The position numbers were made by a program, and so were the translations under genes. A stretch of DNA of 64,000 nt from the NCBI RefSeq assembly GCF_036898095.1, contig NC_090730.1, forward strand, positions 27,679,943-27,743,942, given 5' to 3'. This document shows positions 40,452-52,149 of this stretch, piece after piece (the stretch's first letter is position 1; each line of letters begins with the position of its first letter). The notes beneath the pieces were generated by a model. The model was not told where the DNA came from. It worked only from the letters and a program-made list of their open reading frames with translations, and searched no databases. The stretch is from Palaemon carinicauda. Taxonomy: Eukaryota > Arthropoda > Malacostraca > Decapoda > Palaemonidae.

Positions 40452-41935
40452 ACGTGTGGCTGACGTAGAAGGTCTACTCTTAGAGGAAGACTTCTGGGAA
40501 CGTCTACTAACCATCGAAGTACCTCGGTGAACCATTCTCTCGCGGGCCAGAGGGGAGCAACTAACGTCAACCTTGTCCCTTCGTGAGAGGCGAACTTCTG
40601 CAGTACCTTGTTGACAATCTTGAATGGTGGGAATGCGTAAAGATCCAGATGTGACCAATCTAGGAGGAAGGCATCTATATGTATTGCTGCTGGGTCCGGG
40701 ACTGGAGAGCAATAGATTTGAAGCCTCTTGGTCAGCGAGGTTGCAAAGAGATCTATGGTGGGTTGACCCCAAGTCGACCAAAGTCTCTTGCACACATCCT
40801 TGTGGAGGGTCCATTCGATTGGAATTACTTGACCTTTCCGACTGAGACAATCTGCTAGGACGTTCAAGTCGCCCTGGATGAACCTCGTTACTAGGGAGAT
40901 GCCTCGATCTTTTGACCAGATGAGCAGGTCCCTTGCGACCTCGTACAAAGTCAGTGAGTGGGTACCTCCCTGTTTGTAAATGTACGCCAAGGCCGTGGTG
41001 TTGTCCGAGTTTACCTCCACCACCTTGCCTCGAAGGAGATTCTCGAAGCTTATCAAGGCCAGATGAACCGCCAAAAGCTCCTTGCTGTTGATATGCATGC
41101 TCCTCTGACTCGAGTTCCACAGACCTGAGCATTCCCGACCGTCCAGCGTCGCGCCCCAGCCCAAGTCCGATGCGTCCGAGAAGAGAACGTGGTTGGGTAT
41201 CTGAACTGCCAGGGGAAGACCCTCTCATAGGCTGATATTGTCCTTCCACCAAGTCAGACAAGACTTTATCTTTTCGGAAATCGGGATCGAGACCGCCTCT
41301 AGCGTCTTGTCCTTTTTCCAGTGAAAAGCCAGATGGAATTGAAGAGGACGGAGGTGTAGCCTTCCTAGCGAGACAAATTGCTCCAGGGATGACAGCGTCC
41401 CTACCAGACTCATCCACAGCCTGACTGAGCAGCGTTCTTTCTTCAGCATCTTCTGGATGGAGAGCAGGGCTTGATCTATTCTGGGGGCCGACGGAAAAGC
41501 CCGAAAAACTTGACTTTGAATCTCCATCCCTAAATACAGAATAGTTTGGGATGGGACCAGCTGTGACTTTTCCAAATTGACTAGGAGTCCCAATTCCTTG
41601 GCCAGATCTAGAGTCCAATTGAGATCCTTCAGATAGCGATGACTGGAAGAGGCTCTGAGAAGCCAGTCGTCCAAGTACAGGGAGGCTCTGATCTCCGATA
41701 GCTCGAAACTGGTACCCCACATTCCTGTAAACAAACCTCAGAAACGGTAGGGAATCCGGGTGTATAGGAATGTGGAAGTAGGCTATGCCTCCTGAAGGTC
41801 GAGAGAGACCATCCAGTCGCCTTCCATAAATGCTGTCAAGACAGCCTGGTAGACTTCATCGTGAAGTTTGTCTTGACAATGAACACATTGAGCGCACTTG
41901 CCTCTTACGTACTCCTGCAGTGAACATGGCTGCCA
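40241..41935 (-). pseudogene. RT (deleted) / RNase H / methyltransferase-like ORF2, copy C
   Basis: The RT fingers are gone: gag text runs directly into RT just past the VSALN motif near 41900. The palm Asp region is broken (frameshifts 41740-41900), and about 78 bp covering FGLSTAP and the next helix are missing near 41710. YLDDWLL (about 41665) survives. The frame is open to 41225, then shifts. From 41164 RNase H and the methyltransferase-like part are clean: NSDNTTALAYI, LADCLSR, IDLFATS, YAFPPF and APLWPAREWF. It cannot give a working RT. Confidence 0.75.
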
Positions 41936-41937
41936 AA

Positions 41938-43600
41938 TCATGGAGCCATCCCTGAGGGACTTGTCCCTGCAGAGAACGTGGCTGTCAGATCATTGGAGCC
42001 AACTCTGAAAGCCTTGTTTATGCATGACATAATTGTACAGCAAAACTTCAAAGGCTCGAAAACAGCTGTGAAGTTGACCTGTAAAATCTTGGAGCGTCTC
42101 CTGGCCAGGCGCCAGGGAGAGTCTACGAGATTTGAGAAGTCTATCTGGGCAGAGGCAGGAACTCCCAAGCCGAGAACTTCTCTCGTGTCATATCAGACTC
42201 TCGCTCTATAAGCCAGTTTAAAAGAAGGGAAAGCAAAGGCTGTATCCCCCAAACTCCTCCTGGTGATAAACCAGTCGCCTAGCAAACGTAAAGCTCTCTA
42301 GGAGAGCGAGAGAGCACTAGCTTATAAAACAACGGCTTCGAAGTAGCTAGGCCTAGTGTAAGCTCTGACGTTTAGGCGAACGAGGAGCAGCAGTTACACA
42401 AAGATCCGGACAAAGATCCTTAAAAATCAGCATGATTTATTTAAAGTCCATAGAGGGCTAAGCAGCTTTAGGCTCCTCTCCGTCTGACAGAGTCCTCAAG
42501 GGAATATCAGTAGGAGGGGGAACAGCAACTTCCTCATCTAAAGGAACCTTGTCCGATAATAGCTGAGTCTCAAGCAAGGGAGAGACTGGTGCATTAGTAG
42601 CGGACCAGGACGCAACGTCATGTAACTGCTTGTCAGTCTGTGAACTGTCAACAACAACAGGTGCGAGAGACCAGGACGCAACGTCATGTAACTGCTTGAC
42701 AGTCTGTGAACTGTCAACAACAACAGGTGCGTGAGGACGCACAGCGTCCACTCGAGACTGCTTTGACCGCCTAGACTGAGCAGTCAAAACAACTCTAGAA
42801 TGCGGAGGTTGACGCACAGCGTCAAAACAAGTCAACTCCGATTGTTAGTGAACGTCCTGAACGTCAACAGGAGCATCAGCAAGTGGCCTAACGTCCAAAT
42901 GTGGCTGAAAATCCACACGAGACCGCATCGAGTGTGGTTCTAAACAACCTGACTGACGTGACTTGGCTACGCCAACGTCAACAGGACGCACAAAGGAACG
43001 TTAGGTTGGCTGAAAGCCAGGATCTCGATGAGATAAACGGCTAGGCTCAACGGACTAAACGGCAGAATAGTCTTCCATAAGGGAGGCGAGCTTATTCTGC
43101 ATGTCTTGCCGTACAACCCATTTAGGATCAACGGAAATGGTTGCGGTAAGAGACGAGGGTAACGTCTGTGACCGCAACACTTTGCCAACAAAAAGACTCT
43201 CGGAGTCTGTGTTACGCTTTTGTTAGGCGGCGAGCAATTATCCGATGACTGCATAGGGTCAGAGCTGTCCTAATGGCTGCAACCAGGACGCTGGACCTGT
43301 CCTGAAAGGACTGACTTTCGCTTAAGGGCCTCGAAACCTTGTTTCAGGTTTCTTATGCGAAAAGCCTTCGGATGACGAGGAGAAAATTGTCTCTCTCGCC
43401 TTATGGTAGGGGAGATCTTGGTAAGATACACCCGATACCATAGAGGGAAACGTCTGTTCGCTGATCAAGGCCTCTCGAACCCATAAGTCGTACGACATTA
43501 CTTCTCCCCTGGGCTTGGGAGCTTGCAAGAGGTCCCGGACTAGGTGAACGACAGGCACGAACAGACGAACCCTCGGACGCAACACTGTAACACTTTGCGC
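41938..43600 (-). pseudogene. gag-like ORF1 remnant, copy C
   Basis: Pieces in changing frames (43585-43322, 43254-42967, 42835-42458, 42168-41938) match the gag middle and late part. They include VVDSSQTVKQLHDVASWS, which is duplicated in tandem at about 42610-42720. The N-terminal cysteine module is absent and a GA-rich leader stands in its place. The C-terminal third is deleted up to the RT. Confidence 0.65.
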
Positions 43601-44819
43601 AATATCACTTTATCACTACGATTTTCTGTTTTGCACTTATTTCACTGAAATCGAAACTTTTACTGATTTCTACCTGAAGCACGCAATTCTACCCTCATCA
43701 AAAGGTAGTAAATGCGAAATCAGTCGTATAATGCAAGCACATTAATACCAGCAAAAAAAACAGTAAACATCTTTTAAGATAAAAAATTCAGTGGTTGGGG
43801 AAGAGAATAAACACTAGTTCATTCAAAACTACGTTTTCAATCTCTCACCGTACATTGCCTGGGGACGAGAATAAAACTAAAAACGTTTTATCCTTTCTCC
43901 CCGTACAGAGACTAGGGACGAGAGTAACTCGAGAACAACGTTACCCGCTTGAACAGAACGTTTTCTCTCCTCTCTCTCCCTCCGTCTCTATCTCTCTCTC
44001 TCTCTCTTGATTTCGCACCTAAGAGAAGAGCCCAATTACGTTTCGTCAAAAAAACATGTTATTTGACCAAAGGAAAAAACTGAAATGTTTTTCAATTAAA
44101 AAGTTCCTTTAAAATAGAATTTAAAACATTTAAGCTTTGAAAGAAGAATGAACAAAACGTCAGAATCGATTTACTCTTTCTGCAAAGTGAAACCGTGATA
44201 CTCTCTCTCTCTATCGTAACGATAGAGCGCAAACTGCGTAGCATAAATAAACTAAACGTTAGTTCATCTTTGAAAACAGTAGGAAGACTATTCAAAGAAA
44301 ATCTTTCATAAAATATTTATTAAAAATATTCATTTAAAAAGTTTTAAATCATTAGCTCTTTAAAAGCTATTTACGATTGAAAGGACTCAACGTTGTTTAA
44401 CTTCGGTTTCCAAGTTAGGACCGCCTACTCTCAGGAAAGGTCGCATATAAACAAAACATTAAAATTTATTTTTTATGTTTAAAATAAATGGAAAGTTAAT
44501 CGAAGAGGCCTAATAAAGGCGGTGAGATATAAAATATATAGAGGAAAATCTATAATTAATTTATAACGTGATAAGATAATTACTAAAAGCCTAAACACAC
44601 TTCCGTCTAAGGGAAGGGTCGGCCATTTAAAAGTCAAAGAAAGTCCATACTCTCTTTGTCACCAAAAATTAAATCTATCCAAAACGAGTTCAAGATTTAA
44701 GATGAAGATAAAACACCTGCACTGCGAAAGCTCAAACCAAAATGAAGTACTTCACCAAATATGTTGAGAAAACTCCAGGTTCTACGGCGAGTAAAAGTAC
44801 GTCTTGTCGACACGTCGAC
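43601..44819 (-). other. GA-rich leader of copy C
   Basis: It has the CT/GA run near 43972-44010, TTTCACTTTGCAGAAAGAG (reverse, 44170-44190), and AACTTCGGTTTCCAAGTTAG near 44400. GGGAAGGGTCGGCCAT at 44612-44627 is the reverse of the ATGGCCGACCCTTCCC gag start. It is shared with D, I and J. No long frame is present. Confidence 0.65.
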
Positions 44820-44948
44820 AGAGAAGAAATTGAGTCTTTGTTTACATCGAGAGAGTATAGCGATCGCTGGCGAGTTTTTACTGTTTTTTGTCTGTCGAGC
44901 AACAGAGTTGCAGCTATTATATATTCACCGGCTAAGTTAAATATTTAA
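44820..44948 (-). repeat. Left ITR of copy C
   Basis: It is the inverted partner of about 38655-38790 and ends CCGGCTAAGTTAAATATTT. Confidence 0.75.
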
Positions 44949-45197
44949 AATTACCAATTTTATGTCCAAAACTGGTTTGATTTATGTCTTACAAACGCAT
45001 TTAAAAAAATAAACACAATCATAAAAATCAAGTAACTGTATTTACTTTGACTCTCCAAACAGTAATCCCTCGGTTAAAACAGATGTTACATTCCTAGGCC
45101 CAGTTAGCCGTAAAAGCACGTACTGTAGATACAGAAATCTACTTTTATTCATATTTTTTATCAGTTTTATAAATTTAAGGTTTTGTAAAAACAAAAA
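44949..45197 (-). repeat. Reversed copy of host sequence, right arm (part 2)
   Basis: It matches 8845-9100 in reverse, roughly 95% by eye. It is cut at 45193-45197 by copy D, so the counterpart of the mRpL16 exon would lie beyond D. Confidence 0.8.
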
Positions 45198-45465
45198 TGA
45201 TATTTTGATTATAAAATAAATTTTTTAATATACTTACCCGGTGAATATATAATAGCTGACGTCTCCGACGGCTCGACAGATTCCAAAAACTCGCGAGCGA
45301 TCGCCATGAAGGTAGCGGGTGTGCCCACCAGCGCCGACTATCGGTCAGATACTGCATATACATGTAAACAGCTCCAGTTCTTCTCATCCCGCTGGGTCTC
45401 TATCGGGGAGGAAGGGGGGACCTTTAATTTATATATTCACCGGGTAAGTATACTGTATTCAAAAA
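45198..45465 (-). repeat. Right ITR of copy D
   Basis: The outer end TGATATTTTGATTATAAAAT, then the GAATATATAATAGCTG family ITR with GCGATCGC, then CGGGTAAGTATAC of the ICR, cut by E at the A run 45461-45465. Confidence 0.75.
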
Positions 45466-45830
45466 TGTTATTTTCATTAGTAAAATAAATTTTTGAATAT
45501 ACTTACCCGATAATCATGTAGCTGTCAACTCCGTTGCCCGACAGAATTCTACGGAAGGGATACGCCAGCGATCGCTATACAAGAGGGGGGTGTACTCACA
45601 AGCGCCACCTGTGGCCAGGTACTGCAGTACTTCTTGTTGACACCACCTCAATTTTTCCTCGGTCCACTGGTTCTCTATGGGGAGGAAGGGTGGGTCAATT
45701 AAATCATGATTATCGGGTAAGTATATTCAAAAATTTATTTTACTAATGAAAATAACATTTTTCAATATTAATCTTACCCGATAATCATGTAGCTGATTCA
45801 CACCCAGGGAGGTGGGTGAAAACCAGTGTA
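45466..45830 (-). repeat. Right ITR and ICR of copy E
   Basis: The outer end TGTTATTTTCATTAG is paired with CTAATGAAAATAACA in the ICR (about 45738-45765), which continues with the complement of the left end (CAATATTAATCTTACCCG). The circle junction reads AACATTTTTCAATATT. Confidence 0.8.
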
Positions 45831-46191
45831 CATGTATATCAAGAAGCTAAGTATCCCGTATTTCATATTATCAGTTATTCAAAATAACAATGAAATTATA
45901 AGTACCTGGTAAGGAAGTCGACTTGAACCATTACTCTGCCTTTAATAAGTTCGTCTTCCTTACTGAGCGCAGCGTTCCTCTTAGGAGGCTGAACAACTCT
46001 AAGGTGCTGAAGTATCAAGGGCTGCAACCCATACTAAAGGACCTCTACACAACCTCTAACCTAGGCGCTTCTCAAGAACGAATTGACCACCCGCCAAATC
46101 AACTAGGATGCGGAAGGCTTCTTAGCCTACCGTAACAACCCAAAAACAACAATAAAAGCATTCAAGAGAAAGGTTAAAAAAGGTTATGGGA
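45831..46191 (-). other. 3' untranslated region of copy E
   Basis: No gene; conserved with the same region of B, C, D and H. Confidence 0.6.
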
Positions 46192-47301
46192 TTAAGGGAA
46201 TGTAGTGGCTGAGCCCTCACCTACTACTGCACTCGCTGCTACGAATGGTCCCAGGGTGTAGCAGTTCTCGTAAAGAGACTGGACATCTTTGAGATAAAAT
46301 GAAGCAAACACTGACTTGCTCCTCCAATAGGTTGCATCCATAATACTCTGCAGAGAACGGTTCTGTTAGAAGGCCATCGAAGTAGCTACAGCTCTCACTT
46401 CGTGGGTCCTTACCTTCAGCAAAGCAAGGTCTTCATCCTTCATGTGAGAATGAGCTTCTCTAATCAGAAGCCTTATGTAATACGAAACTGCGTTTTTGGA
46501 CATAGGCATCGAAGGTTTCTTGATGGCACACCATAAGGCTTCTGATTGTCCTCGTATAGGTTTTGACCTTTTAAGATAATACTTTAGAGCTCTGACAGGT
46601 CAAAGAACTCTCTCTAGCTCGTTACCCACCATGTTGGAGAGGCTAGGAATTTCGAACGATCTAGGCCAAGGACGTGAAGGAAGTTCATTTTTTGCCAAAA
46701 ACCCGAGCTGTAAGGAACATGTTGCTGTTTCGGATGTGAATCCTATGTTCCTGCTGAAGGCGTGAACCTCACTAACTCTTTTGGCTGTTGCAAGGCAGAC
46801 GAGGAAAAGAGTTTTGAGAGTAAGGTCTTTAAAAGAGGCTGACTGGAGAGGTTCAAATCTAGGAGACATCAGGAACCTTAAGACTACGTCTAGATTCCAG
46901 CCTGGAGTGGACAAGCGACGTTCTTTAGAGGTCTCGAAAGACTTAAGGATGTCCTGTAGATCCTTGTTGGAAGAAAGATCCAAGCCTCTGTGGCGGAAAA
47001 CTGATGCCAACATACTTCTGTACCCTTTGATCGTAGGAGCCGAAAGAGATCTAACATTCCTAAGATGTAACAGGAAGTCAGCAACTTGGGTTACAGAGGT
47101 ATTGGTAGAGGAAACTGCATTGGCTCTGCACCAGCTTCGGAAGACTTCCCACTTGGATTGATAGACTCTACGAGTGGAAATCCTCCTTGCTCTGGCAATC
47201 GCTCTGGCTGCCTCCTTCGAAAAGCCTCTAGCTCTAGAGAGTCTTTCGATAGTCTGAAGGCAGTCAGACGAAGAGCGTGGAGGCTTGGGTGTACCTTCTT
47301 T
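46192..47301 (-). pseudogene. Tyrosine recombinase ORF3, copy E, two stops
   Basis: The domain order is as in B: VYQSKWEVF, AKRVSEVHAF (box I), HEVRAVATS (box II) and FYLKDVQ (nucleophile). An in-frame TGA near 46600 replaces the Cys codon of the LCPVRAL segment. An in-frame TAA near 46370 replaces a Lys codon right after box II. The rest is open, and all catalytic residues are coded. Lesions look recent. The upstream frame is open to about 48240 as an alternative frame across RNase H. Confidence 0.8.
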
Positions 47302-49260
47302 ACGTGAGGTTGACGTAGAAGGTCCACTCTTAGAGGGAGAGTCCTGGGAACGTCGACCAGCCATTGCAGTACCTCTGTGAACCATTCTCTTGCAGGCCAA
47401 AGGGGAGCAACCAACGTCAGCCGTGTCCCTTCGTGGGAGACGAACTTCTGGATAACTCTGTTGATGATCTTGAACGGCGGGAATGCATAAAGATCGAGAT
47501 GGGACCAATCCAGCAGAAAAGCATCCACGTGAACTGCTGCCGGGTCTGGAATTGGGGAACAGTACAATGGGAGCCTCTTGGTCATGGAGGTGGCGAACAG
47601 ATCTATCGTTGGCTGACCCCACAAGGTCCAAAGTCTGTTGCACACGTCCTTGTGAAGGGTCCATTCTGTGGGGATGACCTGACCCTTCCTGCTGAGGCGA
47701 TCTGCCGAGACATTCATATTGCCCTGAATGAATCTCGTTACCAGCTTGAGGTTTAGACTTCTTGACCAAATGAGGAGGTCCCTTGCGATCTCGTATAGCT
47801 TCTTCGAATGAGTCCCTCCCTGCTTGGAGATGTATGCCAAGGCTGTGGTGTTGTCGGAGTTCACCTCCACCACCTTGTTTAGCAGGAGGGACTTGAAGTT
47901 CATTAAGGCCAGATGTACTGCCAACAACTCCTTGCAATTGATGTGAAGCGTTTCCTGTTCCTTGTTCCATGTCCCCGAGCATTCCTGTCCGTCCAAGGTC
48001 GCGCCCCAGCCCGAGTCTGATGCGTCCGAATAGAGATGAAGATTGGGGGTCTGAACAGCTAACGAGAGACCCTCCTTGAGAAGGATGTTGCTCTTCCACC
48101 ACATGAGAGTAGTCTTCATATCTTTGGTAACAGGAATAGAGACCGCTTCGAGCGTCAAATCCTTGTCCCAGTGAGCTGCTAGATGCAATTGAAGGGGGCG
48201 GAGGTGGAGTCTCCCTAACTCGGTGAACAGGGCTAACGATGACAGGATTCCCTGTTAGACTCATCCACTGTCTCACCGAGCATCTGTTCCTCTTCAGCAT
48301 GCTCAGAATGCACTCTAGGGCTTGGTTGATTCTTGGGGCCGACGGAAAAGCCCGAAAAGCTTGACTCCGAATCTCCATTCCCAGGTAAACGATGGTTTGG
48401 GAAGGAATAAGCTGGGACTTTTCTAAGTTGACCAAAAGACCCAGTTCCTTGGTCAAGTCCAAAGTCCAATTGAGACTCTCCAGACAGCGACGACTTGTGG
48501 GGGCTCTTAACAGCCAGTCGTCTAAATAAAGGGAGGCTCTGATGTCCGCCAAGTGGAGGAATTTCGCAAGATTCCTCATCAGACGCGTGAACACCATAGG
48601 TGCCGTGCTTAGGCCAAAACACAGGGCTTGGAATTGGTACACAACCTTTCCAAAAACGAATCTCAGAAAAGGTTGGGAGTTTGGATGAATGGGGACGTGA
48701 AAGTAAGCGTCTTTCAGATCCAGCGAGACCATCCAGTCCTCCTGCCTGACCGCTGCTAGGACCGACTTCGTCGTCTCCATAGTGAACGTCTGCTTGGTGA
48801 CATAAGCATTGAGCGCACTGACGTCCAGCACCGGTCTCCAACCTCCTGTCTTCTTGGCCACCAGAAAGAGACGGTTGTAGAAGCCCGGGGATTGATGATC
48901 CCGGACTATCACCACTGCCTCCTTCTGTAACAGAAGCGACACCTCTTGATGTAACGCTAGCCTCTTGTCCTTTTCCTTGTAGTTGGGAGAGAGGTTGATG
49001 GGAGAAGTGGTCAGAGGGGGATTGCGGCAGAATGGTATCTTGTAACCCTCCCTTAGCCACTTGACAGACTGGGCGTCTGCACCTCTTCTTTCCCAAGCTT
49101 GCCAGAAGATCTTGAGTCTGGCTCCTACAGCTGTCTGGAGAGGAGGAGAGTCAGTGTTTGCCTTTCGAAGACTTGATACCTTTCTTGGACCTGCCCCTGT
49201 GACCGTCTGGACGGGTACCTCCTCGGCTGGGGGCTCTGCCACGAAAGGGCGGAATAAATC
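47091..49260 (-). pseudogene. RT / RNase H / methyltransferase-like ORF2, copy E, +1 frameshift
   Basis: RT is open from about 49260 with GWRPVLDVSALN, SLDLKDAYFHVP, FGLSTAP and YLDDWLL. Just after the MSLTG segment near 48240 there is one extra base relative to H, which pushes the frame into the recombinase phase. From 48188 to 47091 the true frame resumes: YSDAS, CKELLAVHLAL, NSDNTTALAYI and SADRLSR (RNase H acidic residues), then IDLFATS, YAFPPF and APLWPAREWF (methyltransferase-like). A single base is the only clear lesion. Confidence 0.85.
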
Positions 49261-51776
49261 TAGTAGCAGGAGTATCAGCCACTGGGGTGCGGTAAGATCT
49301 AGGAACTGAAGGAGCAATCTTAGCCTTCCGTGCTGAAGAGGCCACAAGATCATGCGTGTCCTTCTGAATGAGAGCCGCAGACAATTCCTTGATAAGATCC
49401 TCAGGAAACAGGAACTTAGAAAGAGGAGCAAAAAGTAACTGCGACCTTTGGCAAGAGGTGATACCAGTGGAAAGGAAGGAGCAAAGCTGTTCCCTTTTCT
49501 TGAGGACTCCCGATACAAACATAGAGGCAAGTTCGCCGGAACCATCGCGAATTGCTTTGTCCATACAGGACATGATCAACATGGCCGAGTCTTTGTCAGA
49601 TGGGGCAGTCTTCTTGCTCAAGGTCCCCAGGTACCAATCGAGAAAATTAAAAATTTCAAAGGCGCGAAAGACTCCCTTCAAGAAGTGGTCCAGGTCAGAA
49701 AAGGTCCAGCAGACCTTAGAGCGTCTCATAGCTGACCTTCGTGGAGAGTCAACCAAACTTTGAAGATCTAGCGAAGACGAGCTTAGTGTAGGCAGACTTA
49801 ACAGGTTGCATGCCTAGAGAGAACTCGGATGGAGGAGAGCGAGGGGTAGCAGACACAAAGTGATCCGGGTAAAGTTCTCTGAACAGAGCCAGAACCTTGC
49901 GAAAGTCGATGGAGGGTGGCAATGACTTGGGTTCCTCCACGTCAGATGAAGGGTCATCCAGGTGAGCAGCTTCATCCTCAGAAACCTCATCACCTGAGGG
50001 TTGAGAAGCGAGAGGTAAAGTTAAAGCGGTCTGCTGAATGGCTGAATCCTGAAGAGCGGGTGCATGCGCACTTGCGGATTCATCCTCAAGTCTCTGTTGA
50101 AGAGGATGAGGGCTGGTAATGACAAAGTCCTGAGGCTGGGATGAAGGAGGTTCTGCGGAGGTCTGAGGAGCAAGCGTGGTGAGAGGCGACTGTAGTAAAG
50201 CATGAAGCTCATGCTGCAAAGACTGCGGTTCAAGTTGAATGGGAAGAGGCTCAAGCTGAGGAGAAAGTGGCAGATGCATGCGTTGAGGTGGCTGACTCAT
50301 AGCATGAGGTTCCTGTCTCAAGAGTTGCGCTTGCTTCAAGGGTTGAGGTGACTGCGCAGAGAGAGGCTCTTGTCTCACGAGTTGAGGTTCTTGAGGTGCT
50401 TGCCTCGAGAGTTGAGGTTCTCGCCTCGAGGAAAGTGGAGGTGGCTGCTGCGAGAGTTGAGGTGGCTGCCTCAAGGATGGTAGAGGTTGTCGTACCTCAA
50501 GAGGTTGCTGCCTCGAGGATGGAGGAAATGCAAGATACTCCTGCCTCAAGGGTAGAGGAGGTTGTAAAGCATAAGGTTCCTGTCCCCATTGTTGAGGAGG
50601 TTGCTGCGTGGTAAGAGGCTCCTGCCTCAAAGAAAGTGGAGGTTGCTGCACAGCGCTGGTATCTGGCAACTCCCAACGAGGCAGCTCACGCATGGAGGTA
50701 GCCTGAGGAACCTCAACCTCATACGTCTGGCAGATTGAACTGCGCTGAGGAGGAGGAGCGCTCGCAGGAGGAGGTGTATTAACCTTCTCTGCCTGAAACT
50801 CCCGCATCAACACCGCAAGCTGCGACTGCATAGTCTGCAGCAAAGCCATCTTAGGATCAACAGAAGTTGAGGTCTGTTGAGGCATAGCTTTAACAGAAGT
50901 TGAGGTCTGTTGAGGCAGCACCTTGCCTCTCTTAGGAGGCGTGCAGTCACCTGATGACTGCGGCGAGTCCGAGCTAGCCCAATGGCTACACCCTGGCTGT
51001 TGGACTCGCGCGGTCTGGACTTTACGCTTAAGAGGTCTTGAGGCCTGAGTCCAGCGTTTTCTCCCCGAAAAATCTTCTGCAGACGAGGATCTAAAGGGCT
51101 CAATCGTCTGAGAGTGGAAGTGACGATCTCTGTAAGATACGCCCGCAACCACTGAGGATACTACTGTGCGCCGATCAAGGCCTGCCGAACCCTTTTGCCC
51201 TTCGACATTGCTTCTCCCCTGGGCTTGGGAGCTTGCAAGAGGTCCCGGACTGGGAGGACGACTGGCACGCACAGAAGTATCCTCACGCGCAACACTGACA
51301 CTGACACTAGCACTAGGCACAGCACTGGCACTACCACTTCCCACTGCACTTTTCACTTTAAGTTCCTTGACGTCTGCCAAAAGGAACTTGTGGTCACTCA
51401 CTACCGACTCCACTTTATCACCTAAAGCCTGAATAGCACGTAAAACATCTGACATATCAGGCTGAGCACTAATAGTAGGTTCGGGGGTAGCCACTACAGG
51501 GTGAGGAAAAGGTTGAGGATCATGGGGGGAGGAATAAAGTAAAGAGCGAGCCGAACTCCTCCTAACTCTCTCTCTCTCTAACTTAGTGGTATACTTAAGG
51601 AATCGAATAAAATCAAGTTCCGAAAGTCCGGCACATTCCTCACATCGATCTTCCAACTGACAGGATTTTCCCCTACAGTCGGAACAAACGGTGTGAGGAT
51701 CAACCGAGGCCTTCGGAAGCCGCCTAATACAAGTCCTACATCGTCTTTGGGGAGGAGCTTGAGAATGGTCGGACAT
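49151..51776 (-). pseudogene. gag-like ORF1, copy E, internal deletion
   Basis: It starts at a true ATG (MSDHSQ). The cysteine module (about residues 13-49) keeps C-x2-C, C-x4-C, C-x5-C and C-x2-C spacing; the first pair is C-x2-C rather than the C-x4-C of copy B. A Gln/Pro/Leu-rich middle with many QPPQ and RQEPL units spans about residues 300-560. FRKVLALFRELYPD follows. Near 49750 about 55 codons present in H are missing, and the frame stops at 49749. The rest (49756-49151) continues in another frame: LVDSPRR to the Arg/Lys/Gly-rich tail. The intact form would be the element's structural protein. Confidence 0.75.
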
Positions 51777-52149
51777 CTTGAATCAGAGAACAGTCAAGGG
51801 GGATTCCAAGGCTAAAGATCGTTAACCATAAATCAAAATTAATCCAAAAGCTATCTAAGCTAAGGGAAAAGCTTCCTGTATAGCGAAAGCTGAAATCTCA
51901 GAGCAATACTTCACCAAAACCGTGAACAAAGACTCCAAAATTATAAGCGTATCCATGTAGGTCTTGCCGGAAGCACGACAGAGGAAAAATTGAGGTGGTG
52001 TCAACAAGAAGTACTGCAGTACCTGGCCACAGGTGGCGCTGGTGAGTACACCCCCCTCTTGTATAGCGATCACTGGCGTATCCCTTCCGTAGAATTCTGT
52101 CGGGCAACGGAGTTGACAGCTACATGATTATCAGGTAAGATTAATATTG
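51777..52149 (-). repeat. Leader and left ITR of copy E
   Basis: About 51960-52149 is the inverted partner of 45490-45680 (GTATAGCGATCACTGGCG, CAACGGAGTTGACAGC). The short stretch before gag has no gene. Unlike C, D, I and J, there is no GA-rich leader here. Confidence 0.7.

Larger units (their letters stand above)
38605..44948 (-). mobile_element. DIRS copy C, internally deleted
   Basis: On the minus strand: left ITR (44948-44820), GA-rich leader, gag remnant, RT with deletions, intact-looking RNase H/methyltransferase-like part, intact YR, 3' UTR, ICR and right ITR (to 38605). The left arm has the site unoccupied near 9096-9102. The ITR family is GAATATATAATAGCTG, shared with D and I. It could move only with RT supplied by another copy. 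Confidence 0.8.
45466..52149 (-). mobile_element. DIRS copy E, inserted in copy D's ICR
   Basis: Complete order on the minus strand: left ITR, gag, ORF2, YR, 3' UTR, ICR and right ITR. Lesions are few: a ~165-bp deletion in gag, a one-base insertion in RT and two stops in YR. The ITR family is GATAATCATGTAGCTG, as in H and J. Confidence 0.85.
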
